Source: Lachnospiraceae bacterium (lineage in GTDB: Bacteria > Bacillota > Clostridia > Lachnospirales > Lachnospiraceae). Taken from it: a DNA stretch of 64,000 nucleotides. The stretch is from the NCBI GenBank assembly GCA_024698145.1, contig JAILRO010000012.1:124001-188000 (forward strand), written 5' to 3'. Under the pieces are notes generated by a model, which was not told the origin of the DNA, made no database searches, and saw only the letters and a list, made by a program, of their open reading frames with translations. A program made the translations under genes and the position numbers. Positions 17,378 to 25,844 of this stretch are shown in pieces (position 1 is the first letter of the stretch; each line of letters starts with the position of its first letter).

Positions 17378-18325
17378 ATGTGTCGAAAACAGGAAATACT
17401 TAGAATCTTGTCTGCAAAGTTAAGAGAGATAGTGTCCAGACTTTCAATAGATTTTGACAAGCTTTCTGAACTTAGGATAAGAATTGATGAGCCGTTTATC
17501 GTCGTAATTGACGGAAGGGAACATTTTGTATCCGGAGAGGGAATGCTAATTACGGACAAAACGGAGGCATACATAATAAAGGCAAGAGATATTAAGGAAA
17601 CAATGGAGTATATAAGCAATTATTCTCTATATGCTTATGAAGATGAAATTAAGCACGGGTTTATTACGGTTAAAGGTGGTCACAGAGTAGGACTGGCCGG
17701 AAAAGTGGTAATGGAAAACGGTGTTATCAAGAGTATCAAGCATATATCATTTATCAATATAAGAATGTCACATGAAAAGAAAGGCTGCGGAAAAAAGGTG
17801 TTGCCATACATATGCGACAACGAGACGATATATCACACTTTGATAATTTCGCCACCGGGTTGTGGGAAGACAACGCTGCTTAGGGATATCGTGCGATTGA
17901 TATCTGATGGAGATGAGAATAGAAGAGGAGTAAATGTTGGTGTTGTGGACGAGCGTTCGGAACTTGGTGCGGCATATATGGGTGTGCCGCAAAATGATAT
18001 AGGAATAAGGACGGACGTTCTCGACTGTTGCCCGAAGGCAGAGGGAATGCTTATGTTAATCAGGAGTATGTCACCTGTTGTTATTGCAGTTGATGAGATT
18101 GGTAAGAGAGAAGATATTGATGCTATTGCTTACGTCATGAATTGCGGATGTCAAATGATTGCAACCGTGCATGGTAATTCGGTTGAAGATATCAAGAACA
18201 AGCCGGTGTTAAGAAAACTTGTTGAAGAGAAAATGTTTCGACGTTTTATTGTACTTTCAAAAGATAAAGGCCCGGGCAATATTGAAAGTGTGTTTGATGA
18301 AATGGGAAATGTGCTTTGGAAATAG
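17378..18325 (+). CDS. spoIIIAA: Stage III sporulation protein AA, ATPase
   Basis: Mother-cell ATPase of the SpoIIIA-SpoIIQ channel that keeps the engulfed forespore active. 315 residues with a secretion-ATPase fold: Walker A in SPPGCGKTTLLRDI (around residue 160), a Walker B-like VVIAVDEIGKREDI, and an arginine-rich tail. ATG 17378 follows GGGGG-A-CGGG with modest ribosome-binding complementarity. First gene of an intact eight-gene operon, overlapping spoIIIAB by ten bases. The intact Walker motifs argue that the operon is still under selection. Confidence 0.93.
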   Translation: MCRKQEILRILSAKLREIVSRLSIDFDKLSELRIRIDEPFIVVIDGREHFVSGEGMLITDKTEAYIIKARDIKETMEYISNYSLYAYEDEIKHGFITVKGGHRVGLAGKVVMENGVIKSIKHISFINIRMSHEKKGCGKKVLPYICDNETIYHTLIISPPGCGKTTLLRDIVRLISDGDENRRGVNVGVVDERSELGAAYMGVPQNDIGIRTDVLDCCPKAEGMLMLIRSMSPVVIAVDEIGKREDIDAIAYVMNCGCQMIATVHGNSVEDIKNKPVLRKLVEEKMFRRFIVLSKDKGPGNIESVFDEMGNVLWK

Positions 18326-18843
18326 TTGTAAAAATAACAGGTGCGGTACTGATATTGATGGCAAGTTCGTATCTTGCCCTGGAAATTAACAAGGGTATGA
18401 CAAAAGAGCTTGAACAGTTGAAAGGTCTTTATAACATTATGCTTAAGCTTAAAAGTGAGCTTTACTACTTAAACAATCCCTTGCCGGAGTGTTTTTTGCA
18501 TTTATCCAAGCAAGTGGATTTTCCATTTGATAAATGGTTTTATGAAATGTATGAGAGTATGAGCAAAGAGCCTGATGAGACGTTTGGAGATATATGGGTA
18601 AGATGTACAACCAATTTAATTGATAATTCGGCTATGTCAATCGAAGACGTCGAAGGCCTTTTTGAACTTAAGGACAAGCTTGGCTGTATGGATAGAGAAG
18701 TACAGGAAAAAGCTATTGATTATTTTCTAATACAGGCAGAGGAAATGCGAAAACAACTTTTTCTTGAGTACAGTCAAAGGAAAAAAGTCATTATAACCTT
18801 GTGCGCGTTTGTGGGGCTAATGACGCTTATATTATTGTTTTGA
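18316..18843 (+). CDS. spoIIIAB: Stage III sporulation protein AB
   Basis: Membrane component of the SpoIIIA channel complex, 175 residues. An N-terminal membrane segment (ITGAVLILMASSYLALEI) is followed by a cytoplasmic helical domain with the family features ELEQLKGLYNIMLKLKSEL and YFLIQAEEMRK, and a C-terminal hydrophobic end (VIITLCAFVGLMTLILLF). The start is TTG 18316, inside the last codons of spoIIIAA, which implies coupled translation. Position in the operon and two-ended membrane topology support the call. Confidence 0.88.
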   Translation: MEIVVKITGAVLILMASSYLALEINKGMTKELEQLKGLYNIMLKLKSELYYLNNPLPECFLHLSKQVDFPFDKWFYEMYESMSKEPDETFGDIWVRCTTNLIDNSAMSIEDVEGLFELKDKLGCMDREVQEKAIDYFLIQAEEMRKQLFLEYSQRKKVIITLCAFVGLMTLILLF

Positions 18844-18855
18844 GGGAGAATTGCC

Positions 18856-19050
18856 ATGTCTGGTGAAATAATAATTAAAATAGCTGCGCTTGGAGTGGTG
18901 ATTGCATTACTTAATCAGATATTGAAACATGCCGGCAGAGATGATCAGGCATTCTTTGTTACTATGGCAGGAATTATTGTTGTTTTGACGTGGTTGATTC
19001 CGTATATGGTGGACCTGTTTTCTTCAATGCAGGATTTGTTCGGTTTGTAG
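18856..19050 (+). CDS. spoIIIAC: Stage III sporulation protein AC
   Basis: Small integral membrane protein, 64 residues, with two hydrophobic helices (IIKIAALGVVIALLNQIL and FFVTMAGIIVVLTWLIPYMV) separated by a short polar loop with GRDDQA. Length, topology and the position between AB and AD are characteristic. ATG 18856 follows GAGGGAG. Confidence 0.9.
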   Translation: MSGEIIIKIAALGVVIALLNQILKHAGRDDQAFFVTMAGIIVVLTWLIPYMVDLFSSMQDLFGL

Positions 19051-19060
19051 GGGGAAGCCT

Positions 19061-19444
19061 ATGGTATTCTTAAAACTTATAATTGCTGTCTTTGTGGGCG
19101 TGATACTGGCAATTAATCTGAAAGGAATATCAAGTCCGTTAAGTCTATATCTTTCGATAGCTGTGAGTATTCTTGTTTTTACATATATTCTTGATCGCAT
19201 GACGGTAGTTATTGATTTCCTTAATAGTGTCATGGATGGAATAGGTCTTGAACCGGGGTATCTTGAGATTTTGATTAAGATAGTTGGCATTTCCTATATT
19301 TGTGAGTTTACATCGAATATATGCAAGGAAGCAGGTTTTTTGGCGGTTGCGGGACAAGTTGAAATATCCGGGAAAATAACAATGATGATTATTAGTATGC
19401 CGGTTCTTTTTGCAATAGTTGATACTATAACAAACATTATATAG
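19061..19444 (+). CDS. spoIIIAD: Stage III sporulation protein AD
   Basis: Integral membrane protein of 127 residues with about four hydrophobic helices, from FLKLIIAVFVGVILAINL to MMIISMPVLFAIVDTITNI. It contains the family region YLEILIKIVGISYICEFTSN, and CKEAGFLAVAGQVEISGK, a segment typical of SpoIIIAD. ATG 19061 follows AGGGGGAAG. Located between AC and AE in the standard order. Confidence 0.9.
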   Translation: MVFLKLIIAVFVGVILAINLKGISSPLSLYLSIAVSILVFTYILDRMTVVIDFLNSVMDGIGLEPGYLEILIKIVGISYICEFTSNICKEAGFLAVAGQVEISGKITMMIISMPVLFAIVDTITNII

Positions 19445-19454
19445 GAGTTTTAGT

Positions 19455-20618
19455 ATGAAGAGAATTGTTCCTGTATTGATTTTGATGATTGTTATATCCA
19501 ATAAATGTGTGTGCAATGCGCAAGAGATTGATTATGTAGAAAATTATGACGAACTTTTTTTAAATGAAGCTGACCTTGACGAAAAGCAGAGACAGTTAGA
19601 GTATATATCAGGTGAGTATGGTATGGATAGCGAGGTGTCCTTTGAAAAGCTGTATCATTTGCTTTTGCAAGGCGATGTTAACGGGGCGGTACAGTGTGCC
19701 GGTGAAAGTTTCTGTCACAGTATAATCGGGGAGTTGTTAAGTAACCGCACCTTGATGGGAAGGCTTGTGATTTTAGTTGTAATTGCGGCTATCTTTAATA
19801 ATTACTCATCATTATTAAAGGTAAGTTTTGTGGGTGAACAGGGCTTTTACATAACCTATCTTATGGCTTCTTCGATACTTATAAAATCATTCTTTTTGAT
19901 ATATGACGTGGCGGAGGATACGGTCTGCTATATAAGAGATATTATGGAGTGCGTCTTGCCTGCGTTTTCAATGTCGCTTGTGTTTTGCAGCGGCATAACA
20001 ACATCGCAAATGGTAAATGCATTATTTATTTACATGCTTGGTGTTATGGAAAAACTTATGCTTACATTGATTTTGCCGGGAGTAAGAATATATTTTCTGA
20101 TAGTCCTGCTTAATCAGATAAATAAAAAAGACAGATTTTCAAAACTATCGGAACTTATAAAACAATGCATTGAGTGGATGCTTAAAATATCGGTATCATT
20201 TATTGTCGGGTTAAATGTTGTAAAGGGTATGATAGTTCCGGTTTGTGAAAATGTGAGATATAACGTGCTAATGAAAGGGATAGCGCTTCTTCCCGGTGGA
20301 AGTGCGTTGTCGGGAGTTGGGAATATTATTATTGGTGCGGGTGTGCTTATCAAGAATTGCGTCGGAGTGACAATAGTGCTTGTATTGGTTGTTATGGGGG
20401 CAGTGCCCCTGCTAAAAATACTTGCTTTTTACATCAGTTACAAGGTCATTCTCGTGCTAACCCAACCTGTCAGTGATGCTCGTATAACAAATGGTCTTGA
20501 GGGGGCGTGTGATGCTGCTGAAGTTATGCTTAAGGCTGTTGCAACGTCGCTTGCCATGTGTATTCTCACAATTGCAATTATTATAATGACGACCAATGTC
20601 AAAATGTATTCGGGATAG
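19455..20618 (+). CDS. spoIIIAE: Stage III sporulation protein AE
   Basis: Large polytopic membrane protein of the SpoIIIA channel, 387 residues. It has an N-terminal signal-like segment (VPVLILMIVISNKCVCNA), a polar extracytoplasmic stretch, then about eight membrane helices. LLPGGSALSGVGNIIIGAGVLIKN is near the motif region conserved in the family (written here only in part), with QPVSDARI before the last helix. ATG 19455 follows TAGGAG. Family length and operon position fit well. Confidence 0.9.
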   Translation: MKRIVPVLILMIVISNKCVCNAQEIDYVENYDELFLNEADLDEKQRQLEYISGEYGMDSEVSFEKLYHLLLQGDVNGAVQCAGESFCHSIIGELLSNRTLMGRLVILVVIAAIFNNYSSLLKVSFVGEQGFYITYLMASSILIKSFFLIYDVAEDTVCYIRDIMECVLPAFSMSLVFCSGITTSQMVNALFIYMLGVMEKLMLTLILPGVRIYFLIVLLNQINKKDRFSKLSELIKQCIEWMLKISVSFIVGLNVVKGMIVPVCENVRYNVLMKGIALLPGGSALSGVGNIIIGAGVLIKNCVGVTIVLVLVVMGAVPLLKILAFYISYKVILVLTQPVSDARITNGLEGACDAAEVMLKAVATSLAMCILTIAIIIMTTNVKMYSG

Positions 20619-20626
20619 GAGGCATA

Positions 20627-21085
20627 ATGGAAGAACTTTTTTCTTGGATTAGAAGCGGATTGTTGTTTGCGGTTTTTTCATCTACAATCCTGCTGTTATC
20701 CCCTAACAAAAGCTACGAGAAGCATATAAGTCTTGTGGTTGGGCTTTTGTTTATTCTGGTTATGTTTCACCCGGTGATGACGATTCTTGATATTGATGAA
20801 AAGACATATGTTGATTATATAAGGAATTATTTAAGTCTTGAGCAAAGCGGTGATACGTTGTCTGCCGGAGGTTGCAGACTTTACGAGGAGTCGGTTAAGA
20901 CGCAGTTGGAAGGTATTTTAAAAGAAGCCGGTTATAAGGTTAAAAGTCTTCAGGTGCATTCTGATGAAAGCGGAACTATATACAAAATAGAAATATCCTT
21001 TGAGGATGAAGTATATGCGTTAGATGATTTGGAAACGTATCTTTATAATTCATTTGGCAAGGGGGTTTTAATAGTTTATGAATAA
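20627..21085 (+). CDS. spoIIIAF: Stage III sporulation protein AF
   Basis: 152 residues with two N-terminal membrane helices (SGLLFAVFSSTILLLSP and ISLVVGLLFILVMFHPVM) and a soluble C-terminal domain of the ring-building type seen in SpoIIIAF (TQLEGILKEAGYKVKSLQV). The start is ATG 20627, preceded by TAGGAGG; the longer in-frame extension runs back inside spoIIIAE. It overlaps spoIIIAG by eight bases. Confidence 0.88.
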   Translation: MEELFSWIRSGLLFAVFSSTILLLSPNKSYEKHISLVVGLLFILVMFHPVMTILDIDEKTYVDYIRNYLSLEQSGDTLSAGGCRLYEESVKTQLEGILKEAGYKVKSLQVHSDESGTIYKIEISFEDEVYALDDLETYLYNSFGKGVLIVYE

Positions 21086-21701
21086 GGAGAAGAAAAGCGT
21101 CTGGGAATCATTTATAAATGTTGGAAAACTTGATAGCGACAAAAAAGAGAAGGTGGTTATATGTTTTCTCCTTGGTGTCTTTCTTATGCTTGTTGCTACG
21201 CCTATAAAAGATGGAAGAAAAAAACTTCAAAATAAAGTTGTAAAAAACAAAGAAGAGGTGCTTGATGCAAAACCTGAATCAAAAAAAGAGATAAATAATG
21301 CATATCTTTCGTATATGGAGAATAAATTAGAACAAACCATAGGAGGAATGGATGGTGCGGGAAGGGTTTTTGTGATGATAACTTTAAAAGACGACGGGCA
21401 AAAGATTTTAGACAAGAATCTTCCCTATGAAAGCCAGTCTGAAACCGGTAAGGAGGATGGAAAGGAAGTAAAAAAAGAGAGTATGAAAAGTGAGCAACAG
21501 ACTGTTTTGATTGAGCAGGATGGTAATACCGGTCCGATTGTAGTGAAAGAACAGTATCCTGATATTGAAGGGGTGGTCGTTCTTTGCGAGGGTGGAAATA
21601 ACGAGGCGGTTGCGCTTAAAATCAAGGAAGCTGTAAGTGCACTGTTTTCGATCGACTCACACAAAATTGTTGTGGGAAAATTAAAAAACGGTTCTAATTA
21701 A
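21078..21701 (+). CDS. spoIIIAG: Stage III sporulation protein AG
   Basis: Ring-forming component of the intercellular channel, 207 residues: a short cytoplasmic N-terminus, one membrane helix (VVICFLLGVFLMLVATPI), then a soluble domain with a ring-building motif (GGMDGAGRVFVMITLKDDGQ and YPDIEGVVVLCEGGNNE). The Lys/Glu-rich insert near residues 115-140 is typical of the family. ATG 21078 overlaps spoIIIAF, so the pair is coupled. Confidence 0.9.
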   Translation: MNKEKKSVWESFINVGKLDSDKKEKVVICFLLGVFLMLVATPIKDGRKKLQNKVVKNKEEVLDAKPESKKEINNAYLSYMENKLEQTIGGMDGAGRVFVMITLKDDGQKILDKNLPYESQSETGKEDGKEVKKESMKSEQQTVLIEQDGNTGPIVVKEQYPDIEGVVVLCEGGNNEAVALKIKEAVSALFSIDSHKIVVGKLKNGSN

Positions 21702-21721
21702 TAAATAATGAAAGGAAGTAT

Positions 21722-22456
21722 ATGATGAAGAAAATATGGAAGAAAAACCAAGTTATTATTACTGCGTTGGCAATAATGATTGCCGTTGCCGGATATCTTA
21801 ACTTTACCAGTGACAAACAGGTGTTAAACACTTCTGTAGAAAATATGGAAAGTGAAGGTGCGAGCGGTAACAAGGATGATTCAACGGTTAGTGCGTCGGT
21901 AACAGATTCTGCTAATCCTGATGAACTTGCACTTGGTGATACATATGACGATACATCGTTTGATGGTTGTGCTGATGTCGCTGTTAGTGAGGATGCGACT
22001 GAAAATGATGTTGAAAATACAGATATGGCAGAGGCAAGTCTTGATGAGAACGGTGATCCGATTGATTCCGATACAGTTGGCGAGGCAGTGCTTACAAGTG
22101 GTTCAGTAACACTTTCCCAGGCGAAACTTTCCAGAGAACAAACACGTTCAAAAGCAAAGGAAATGTTACTTGAGATAATCAATAACGACTCGTTATCGGA
22201 AGATGCAAAGAAGGATGCGGTTGCAAAAATGCTGTCGATGACTGAAAGAATGGAGAAGGAAACGGCTGCGGAAAATCAACTTGCTGCAAAAGGATTTGCT
22301 GATGCCGTTGTTAATATATCAGATGAAAGTGTGGATGTATCCGTTCCGGTAGCTGAACTTACCGACAAACAGCGTACTCAGATTGAGGATATTATAACGA
22401 GAAATACAGGCTATGAGCTTACCAAGATAGTAATTACAACAATGCAGGCTGATTAA
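21722..22456 (+). CDS. spoIIIAH: Stage III sporulation protein AH
   Basis: Channel component that in known spore formers binds forespore SpoIIQ across the septal space. 244 residues: cytoplasmic KKIWKKN, one membrane helix (VIITALAIMIAVAGYLNF), a long acidic Asp/Ser/Thr-rich linker (about residues 40-130), and a C-terminal YscJ/FliF-like domain (KEMLLEIINNDSLSEDAKK, then IEDIITRNTGYELTKIVI). ATG 21722 follows AAAGGAAG. Last gene of the operon. Confidence 0.9.
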   Translation: MMKKIWKKNQVIITALAIMIAVAGYLNFTSDKQVLNTSVENMESEGASGNKDDSTVSASVTDSANPDELALGDTYDDTSFDGCADVAVSEDATENDVENTDMAEASLDENGDPIDSDTVGEAVLTSGSVTLSQAKLSREQTRSKAKEMLLEIINNDSLSEDAKKDAVAKMLSMTERMEKETAAENQLAAKGFADAVVNISDESVDVSVPVAELTDKQRTQIEDIITRNTGYELTKIVITTMQAD

Positions 22457-22474
22457 AAAATATTGCCAAAAGGA

Positions 22475-22504
22475 TTGCAAAACATAGTGGTTATTTGATA
22501 TACT
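22475..22504 (+). promoter_or_regulatory. Sigma-A-type promoter for asp23
   Basis: TTGCAA (22475-22480), an 18-bp spacer and TATACT (22499-22504), 70 bp upstream of the asp23 start. Confidence 0.55.
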
Positions 22505-22573
22505 ATACTACGTATGATTAATGATTAGGCAGGATGCAGAATATTTTATTTTGCATGTCGAAGGAGGAGTATT

Positions 22574-22972
22574 ATGGCAGCAGATACAGTTAAGAGTGAT
22601 TACAGTTATAAAGAATCGGGAGCACTTGGGGATATTCAGATTGCAGATGATGTTATAGCAATAATAGCAGGGCTTGCTGCAACTGAGGTTGACGGAGTAG
22701 CCAAGATGTATGGTAATATTACCAACGAATTGGTTAGCAAGCTTGGAATGAAAAACCTTTCCAAAGGAGTTAAGGTTGAAGTTTCACCTGAAGATGTTAA
22801 GGTTGATCTTTCATTGGAATTAAAATACGGCTATAGTGTTTTAGAAGTGTCGAAGGTTGTTCAGGAGAAAGTTAAGCAGGCACTTGAGACAATGACCGGT
22901 CTTAATGTTTCTTCGGTCAAGGTAAGAATCGCAGGCGTTGTTTTTGAGAAGGAAGAAAAGTCTGCAAAATAA
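22574..22972 (+). CDS. Asp23/Gls24 family envelope stress protein
   Basis: 132 residues of the Asp23/Gls24 (DUF322) family, small proteins linked to envelope homeostasis and often found upstream of nusB in Firmicutes. The family pattern is present: GDIQIADDVIAIIAGLAATEV near residue 20, VEGV-like GVAKM, VKVEVSPEDVKVDLSLELKYG in the middle and VQEKVKQALETMTGL near the end. ATG 22574 follows AAGGAGGAG. A terminator separates it partly from nusB. Confidence 0.9.
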   Translation: MAADTVKSDYSYKESGALGDIQIADDVIAIIAGLAATEVDGVAKMYGNITNELVSKLGMKNLSKGVKVEVSPEDVKVDLSLELKYGYSVLEVSKVVQEKVKQALETMTGLNVSSVKVRIAGVVFEKEEKSAK

Positions 22973-22993
22973 TAATCAATATCAAGAATAAAG

Positions 22994-23026
22994 GCTGCCC
23001 CAAACATATGGGTTGGGGCAGCTTTT
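22994..23026 (+). terminator. Intrinsic terminator between asp23 and nusB
   Basis: Perfect 10-bp GC-rich stem GCTGCCCCAA / TTGGGGCAGC followed by TTTT. The short T run suggests partial read-through into nusB, which has no other obvious promoter. Confidence 0.8.
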
Positions 23027-23056
23027 CCCAATATAGTGGGAAAGAAGGGAAGTAAT

Positions 23057-23464
23057 ATGCTACGTAGTGAGATAAGAGAAGAGATACTTAAGATAATGTT
23101 CCGCTTGTCATTTAACACAAGGGAAGAGATGGAGGAACAGATTGCTTATTCGTTAGAAGAATTATCGGGAAAGAGTGATAAGAATATCACTTATATCAAT
23201 GAGAAAACTCATGCGATAATGGACAAGCTTGAAGATATAGATGCCAAGATATCAGAGTGCTGTGAGGGCTGGACTATCGATCGTATCGGTAAAGCAGAAC
23301 TTACAATAATGAGAATTGCAACTTACGAGATTATGTTTGAGGAAGACGTGCCTTCAAGTGTCGCAATCAATGAGGCGGTGGAACTTTCAAAGGCTTATTG
23401 TGATGAAGATGCCAAAGGTTTTGTTAATGCCGTTTTGGGAAAGATAGTAAAAAGCGTGGAGTAA
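23057..23464 (+). CDS. nusB: Transcription antitermination factor NusB
   Basis: RNA-binding factor of the rRNA antitermination complex, 135 residues, all helical. Recognisable features are the N-terminal REEILKIMFRLSF and the C-terminal block IDRIGKAELTIMRIATYEI, PSSVAINEAVELSKAY and GFVNAVLGKI. The start is ATG 23057 after GAAGGGA; an upstream GTG lacks a ribosome binding site. It is followed one base later by xseA, as in other Firmicutes. Confidence 0.94.
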   Translation: MLRSEIREEILKIMFRLSFNTREEMEEQIAYSLEELSGKSDKNITYINEKTHAIMDKLEDIDAKISECCEGWTIDRIGKAELTIMRIATYEIMFEEDVPSSVAINEAVELSKAYCDEDAKGFVNAVLGKIVKSVE

Positions 23465-23465
23465 T

Positions 23466-24671
23466 ATGGCGGAAGTTTATACAGTATCAAGGATAAATGA
23501 ATATGTATCCAATATGCTTTCTAACGATTACTTTTTAAGTAACGTTTCAATAAAAGGAGAACTTTCGAGAGTTATTCTTCATTCTTCCGGACATATATAT
23601 TTTACAATCAAAGACGAAGAATGCTCTATGCCGGGTATGATGTACGCATCCTCAAGGAAGACAGGACTTGACTTCACCCCGGAGGATGGACAAAGCGTAA
23701 TTATATCCGGATATGTTTCGCTGTTCAAAAGAGATGGAAAGTACCAGCTTTATGCCAGAAAGATTACTTTAGACGGACAGGGTGCGTTGTACTTTGAATA
23801 TGAGAGATTAAAACAACGCTTGTATGAGGAAGGACTTTTTGATCACGAGCATAAGAAACCGATTCCGGCTTTTCCAAAGAAAGTCGGAATAGTTACGTCA
23901 CCGACAGGTGCTGCAATTGAGGATATATGCAATATTGCAAAACGAAGGAATCCCTATGTTCAGTTATATCTCTACCCTGCAAAGGTGCAGGGAGATGGGG
24001 CGTCCGCTACTATCGTAAGAGGTATCAAGAAACTCGATACGATGGGAATGGACACCATTATCATCGGACGAGGTGGTGGCTCTATAGAAGATTTGTGGCC
24101 CTTTAATGAGGAAATTGTTGCAAGAGCAATTTATGATGCCAATACGCCCATAATTTCGGGCACGGGGCATGAAATAGATAATACATTAGCAGACTACGCG
24201 GCAGATCTTAGAGCACCGACACCAAGTGCTGCATGTGAGCTTGCCATTCCTGATATAATGGAGAAGAAGCGTACACTTGCGCAATATGAAAGAGCGCTTC
24301 ATAACAAAGTATCTGCTAAGTTGGATATGGCCGAAAACAGATACAGACTGTTAAGTTCAAGATTAGAAGCTGCTTCGCCGGTTGTTAAGTATAACAATCA
24401 ATGCATGAAGATTAAGCAGTTAGAAACAAGACTTAATCAACTTATGAATAATGTTTATGACAAGAGGTATCATTTATACGAGGTGCTTCTTACAAAACTT
24501 AACGGTTTATCACCTACAGCAAAGCTTACAGGTGGTTATGGATATATTGAACATGGTGGCAAACCGCTTACGAGTGTGGGTTGCGTAAGTGAAGGTGATG
24601 ATTTGTCGATAACGATTTGCGATGGTACAATACATGGAAGTGTCGTAAGCATCGAAGGAAAGGAAAAATAA
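23466..24671 (+). CDS. xseA: Exonuclease VII large subunit
   Basis: Catalytic subunit of the single-strand DNA exonuclease VII. 401 residues: an N-terminal OB-fold (LSNVSIKGELSRVILHSSGHIYF), the catalytic domain with KKVGIVTSPTGAAIEDI and IIIGRGGGSIEDLWPFNEE (around residue 190-210), GTGHEIDNTLADYAADLRAPTPSAA, then a coiled-coil C-terminus. ATG 23466 immediately follows the nusB stop. xseB follows 3 bp after the stop, giving the usual pair. Confidence 0.96.
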   Translation: MAEVYTVSRINEYVSNMLSNDYFLSNVSIKGELSRVILHSSGHIYFTIKDEECSMPGMMYASSRKTGLDFTPEDGQSVIISGYVSLFKRDGKYQLYARKITLDGQGALYFEYERLKQRLYEEGLFDHEHKKPIPAFPKKVGIVTSPTGAAIEDICNIAKRRNPYVQLYLYPAKVQGDGASATIVRGIKKLDTMGMDTIIIGRGGGSIEDLWPFNEEIVARAIYDANTPIISGTGHEIDNTLADYAADLRAPTPSAACELAIPDIMEKKRTLAQYERALHNKVSAKLDMAENRYRLLSSRLEAASPVVKYNNQCMKIKQLETRLNQLMNNVYDKRYHLYEVLLTKLNGLSPTAKLTGGYGYIEHGGKPLTSVGCVSEGDDLSITICDGTIHGSVVSIEGKEK

Positions 24672-24674
24672 TCC

Positions 24675-24896
24675 ATGGGTAAAGATAACAAAGACGAGTT
24701 TAAGTTAGAAGATGCTTTCGCGGAAATAGAAGGTATTATTGATAAGCTTGACCATGATGAATTACCGCTCAAGGATTCTATTGATTTGTACGGTAAGGGT
24801 GCAGAGCTTATTGTAAAATGCAAGGAAGAGTTGTCAGGTATTGAGAAGGAAATGATTTTAATCAGCGACACACTTTCTGATGAGGAGGAGCAGTAA
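24675..24896 (+). CDS. xseB: Exonuclease VII small subunit
   Basis: Small helical partner of XseA, 73 residues, within the family range. Motif LEDAFAEIEGIIDKLD near the start, then LPLKDSIDLYGKGAELIVKC, matches the two-helix pattern. ATG 24675, three bases after the xseA stop. The stop is directly followed by the TTG start of ispA. Confidence 0.93.
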   Translation: MGKDNKDEFKLEDAFAEIEGIIDKLDHDELPLKDSIDLYGKGAELIVKCKEELSGIEKEMILISDTLSDEEEQ

Positions 24897-25823
24897 TTGG
24901 CTTTTAGTGAAGAATTAAAAGAAAGAATTGAATATACAGATAGTGTTTTGAAAACGTACATGCCCAAGGTTGAGGGATTTGAGAAGACAGTACTTTCTGC
25001 TATGGATTATACTGTCTTTGCCGGAGGCAAGCGTATAAGACCGATTCTTATGAGTGAAGTGTATAAGTTGTTTGGCGGTAACGACAAGGTTATTGAACCG
25101 TTCATGGCAGCGATAGAAATGATACATACATATTCACTTATTCATGATGATTTACCGGCACTTGATAATGATGATTACAGACGTGGAAGAAAAACAGCGC
25201 ACGTTGTATATGGTGAAGCGATGGCGATTCTTGCCGGTGACGGACTTCTTAACTTTGCTTATGAAACAGCAACAAAAGCTTTTGATATGGTTGCGGAAGG
25301 CAAAGATAATGAAGGTGTTGCTAAGGAACTTTTGATGAGAAAGAGAATTGAAAAAGCTCTTTCGATACTTGCAAGTAAGCCCGGTGTGCATGGAATGATT
25401 GGTGGACAGACCGTTGATGTAGAGATGACAGGGCAAAGACTTAGCAAGGAACAGTTAGTATATATTTATGAGAATAAGACAGGCGCTCTTATAGAGGCTG
25501 CTATGACAATAGGAGCAATACTTGCAGGTGCTGATGAGAGTGCGGTTGAGACAATAAAGAATGCTGCTTATAATATTGGAATGGCATTTCAGATTCAGGA
25601 CGATATACTTGATGAAACAGCAACATTTGAGGAATTGGGCAAGCCTATTCACAGTGATGAGGAGAGCGGTAAGGTAACATACGTTACTATACACGGTATG
25701 GAGGCATCCTCTGCGGAAGTGGAGAGACTTTCCAATATAGCACTTGATAATATCAGAGGAATACGGGATGAAGATGGATTCGTTATTGAACTTGTAAAAT
25801 ATCTTATTCATCGAACCAACTAA
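24897..25823 (+). CDS. ispA: Farnesyl/geranylgeranyl diphosphate synthase
   Basis: Trans-prenyl transferase that elongates DMAPP/GPP with IPP. 308 residues with both Asp-rich motifs: HDDLPALDNDDYRRGRKT (around residues 84-100) and QIQDDILDE (around 228-236). GGKRIRP and the MIGGQ-VDVE segment are also present. The start is TTG 24897, directly after the xseB TAA, with GAGGAGGAG just upstream, so a TTG initiation coupled to xseB is likely. The neighbour dxs supplies the precursor pathway. Confidence 0.93.
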   Translation: MAFSEELKERIEYTDSVLKTYMPKVEGFEKTVLSAMDYTVFAGGKRIRPILMSEVYKLFGGNDKVIEPFMAAIEMIHTYSLIHDDLPALDNDDYRRGRKTAHVVYGEAMAILAGDGLLNFAYETATKAFDMVAEGKDNEGVAKELLMRKRIEKALSILASKPGVHGMIGGQTVDVEMTGQRLSKEQLVYIYENKTGALIEAAMTIGAILAGADESAVETIKNAAYNIGMAFQIQDDILDETATFEELGKPIHSDEESGKVTYVTIHGMEASSAEVERLSNIALDNIRGIRDEDGFVIELVKYLIHRTN

Positions 25824-25844
25824 TATTCAAAAGAGGACTTTTAT

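Noticed and set aside
22994-23026. nusB leader hairpin as a riboswitch
   Set aside because: A single GC-rich stem followed by T fits a simple terminator; no extended structure.
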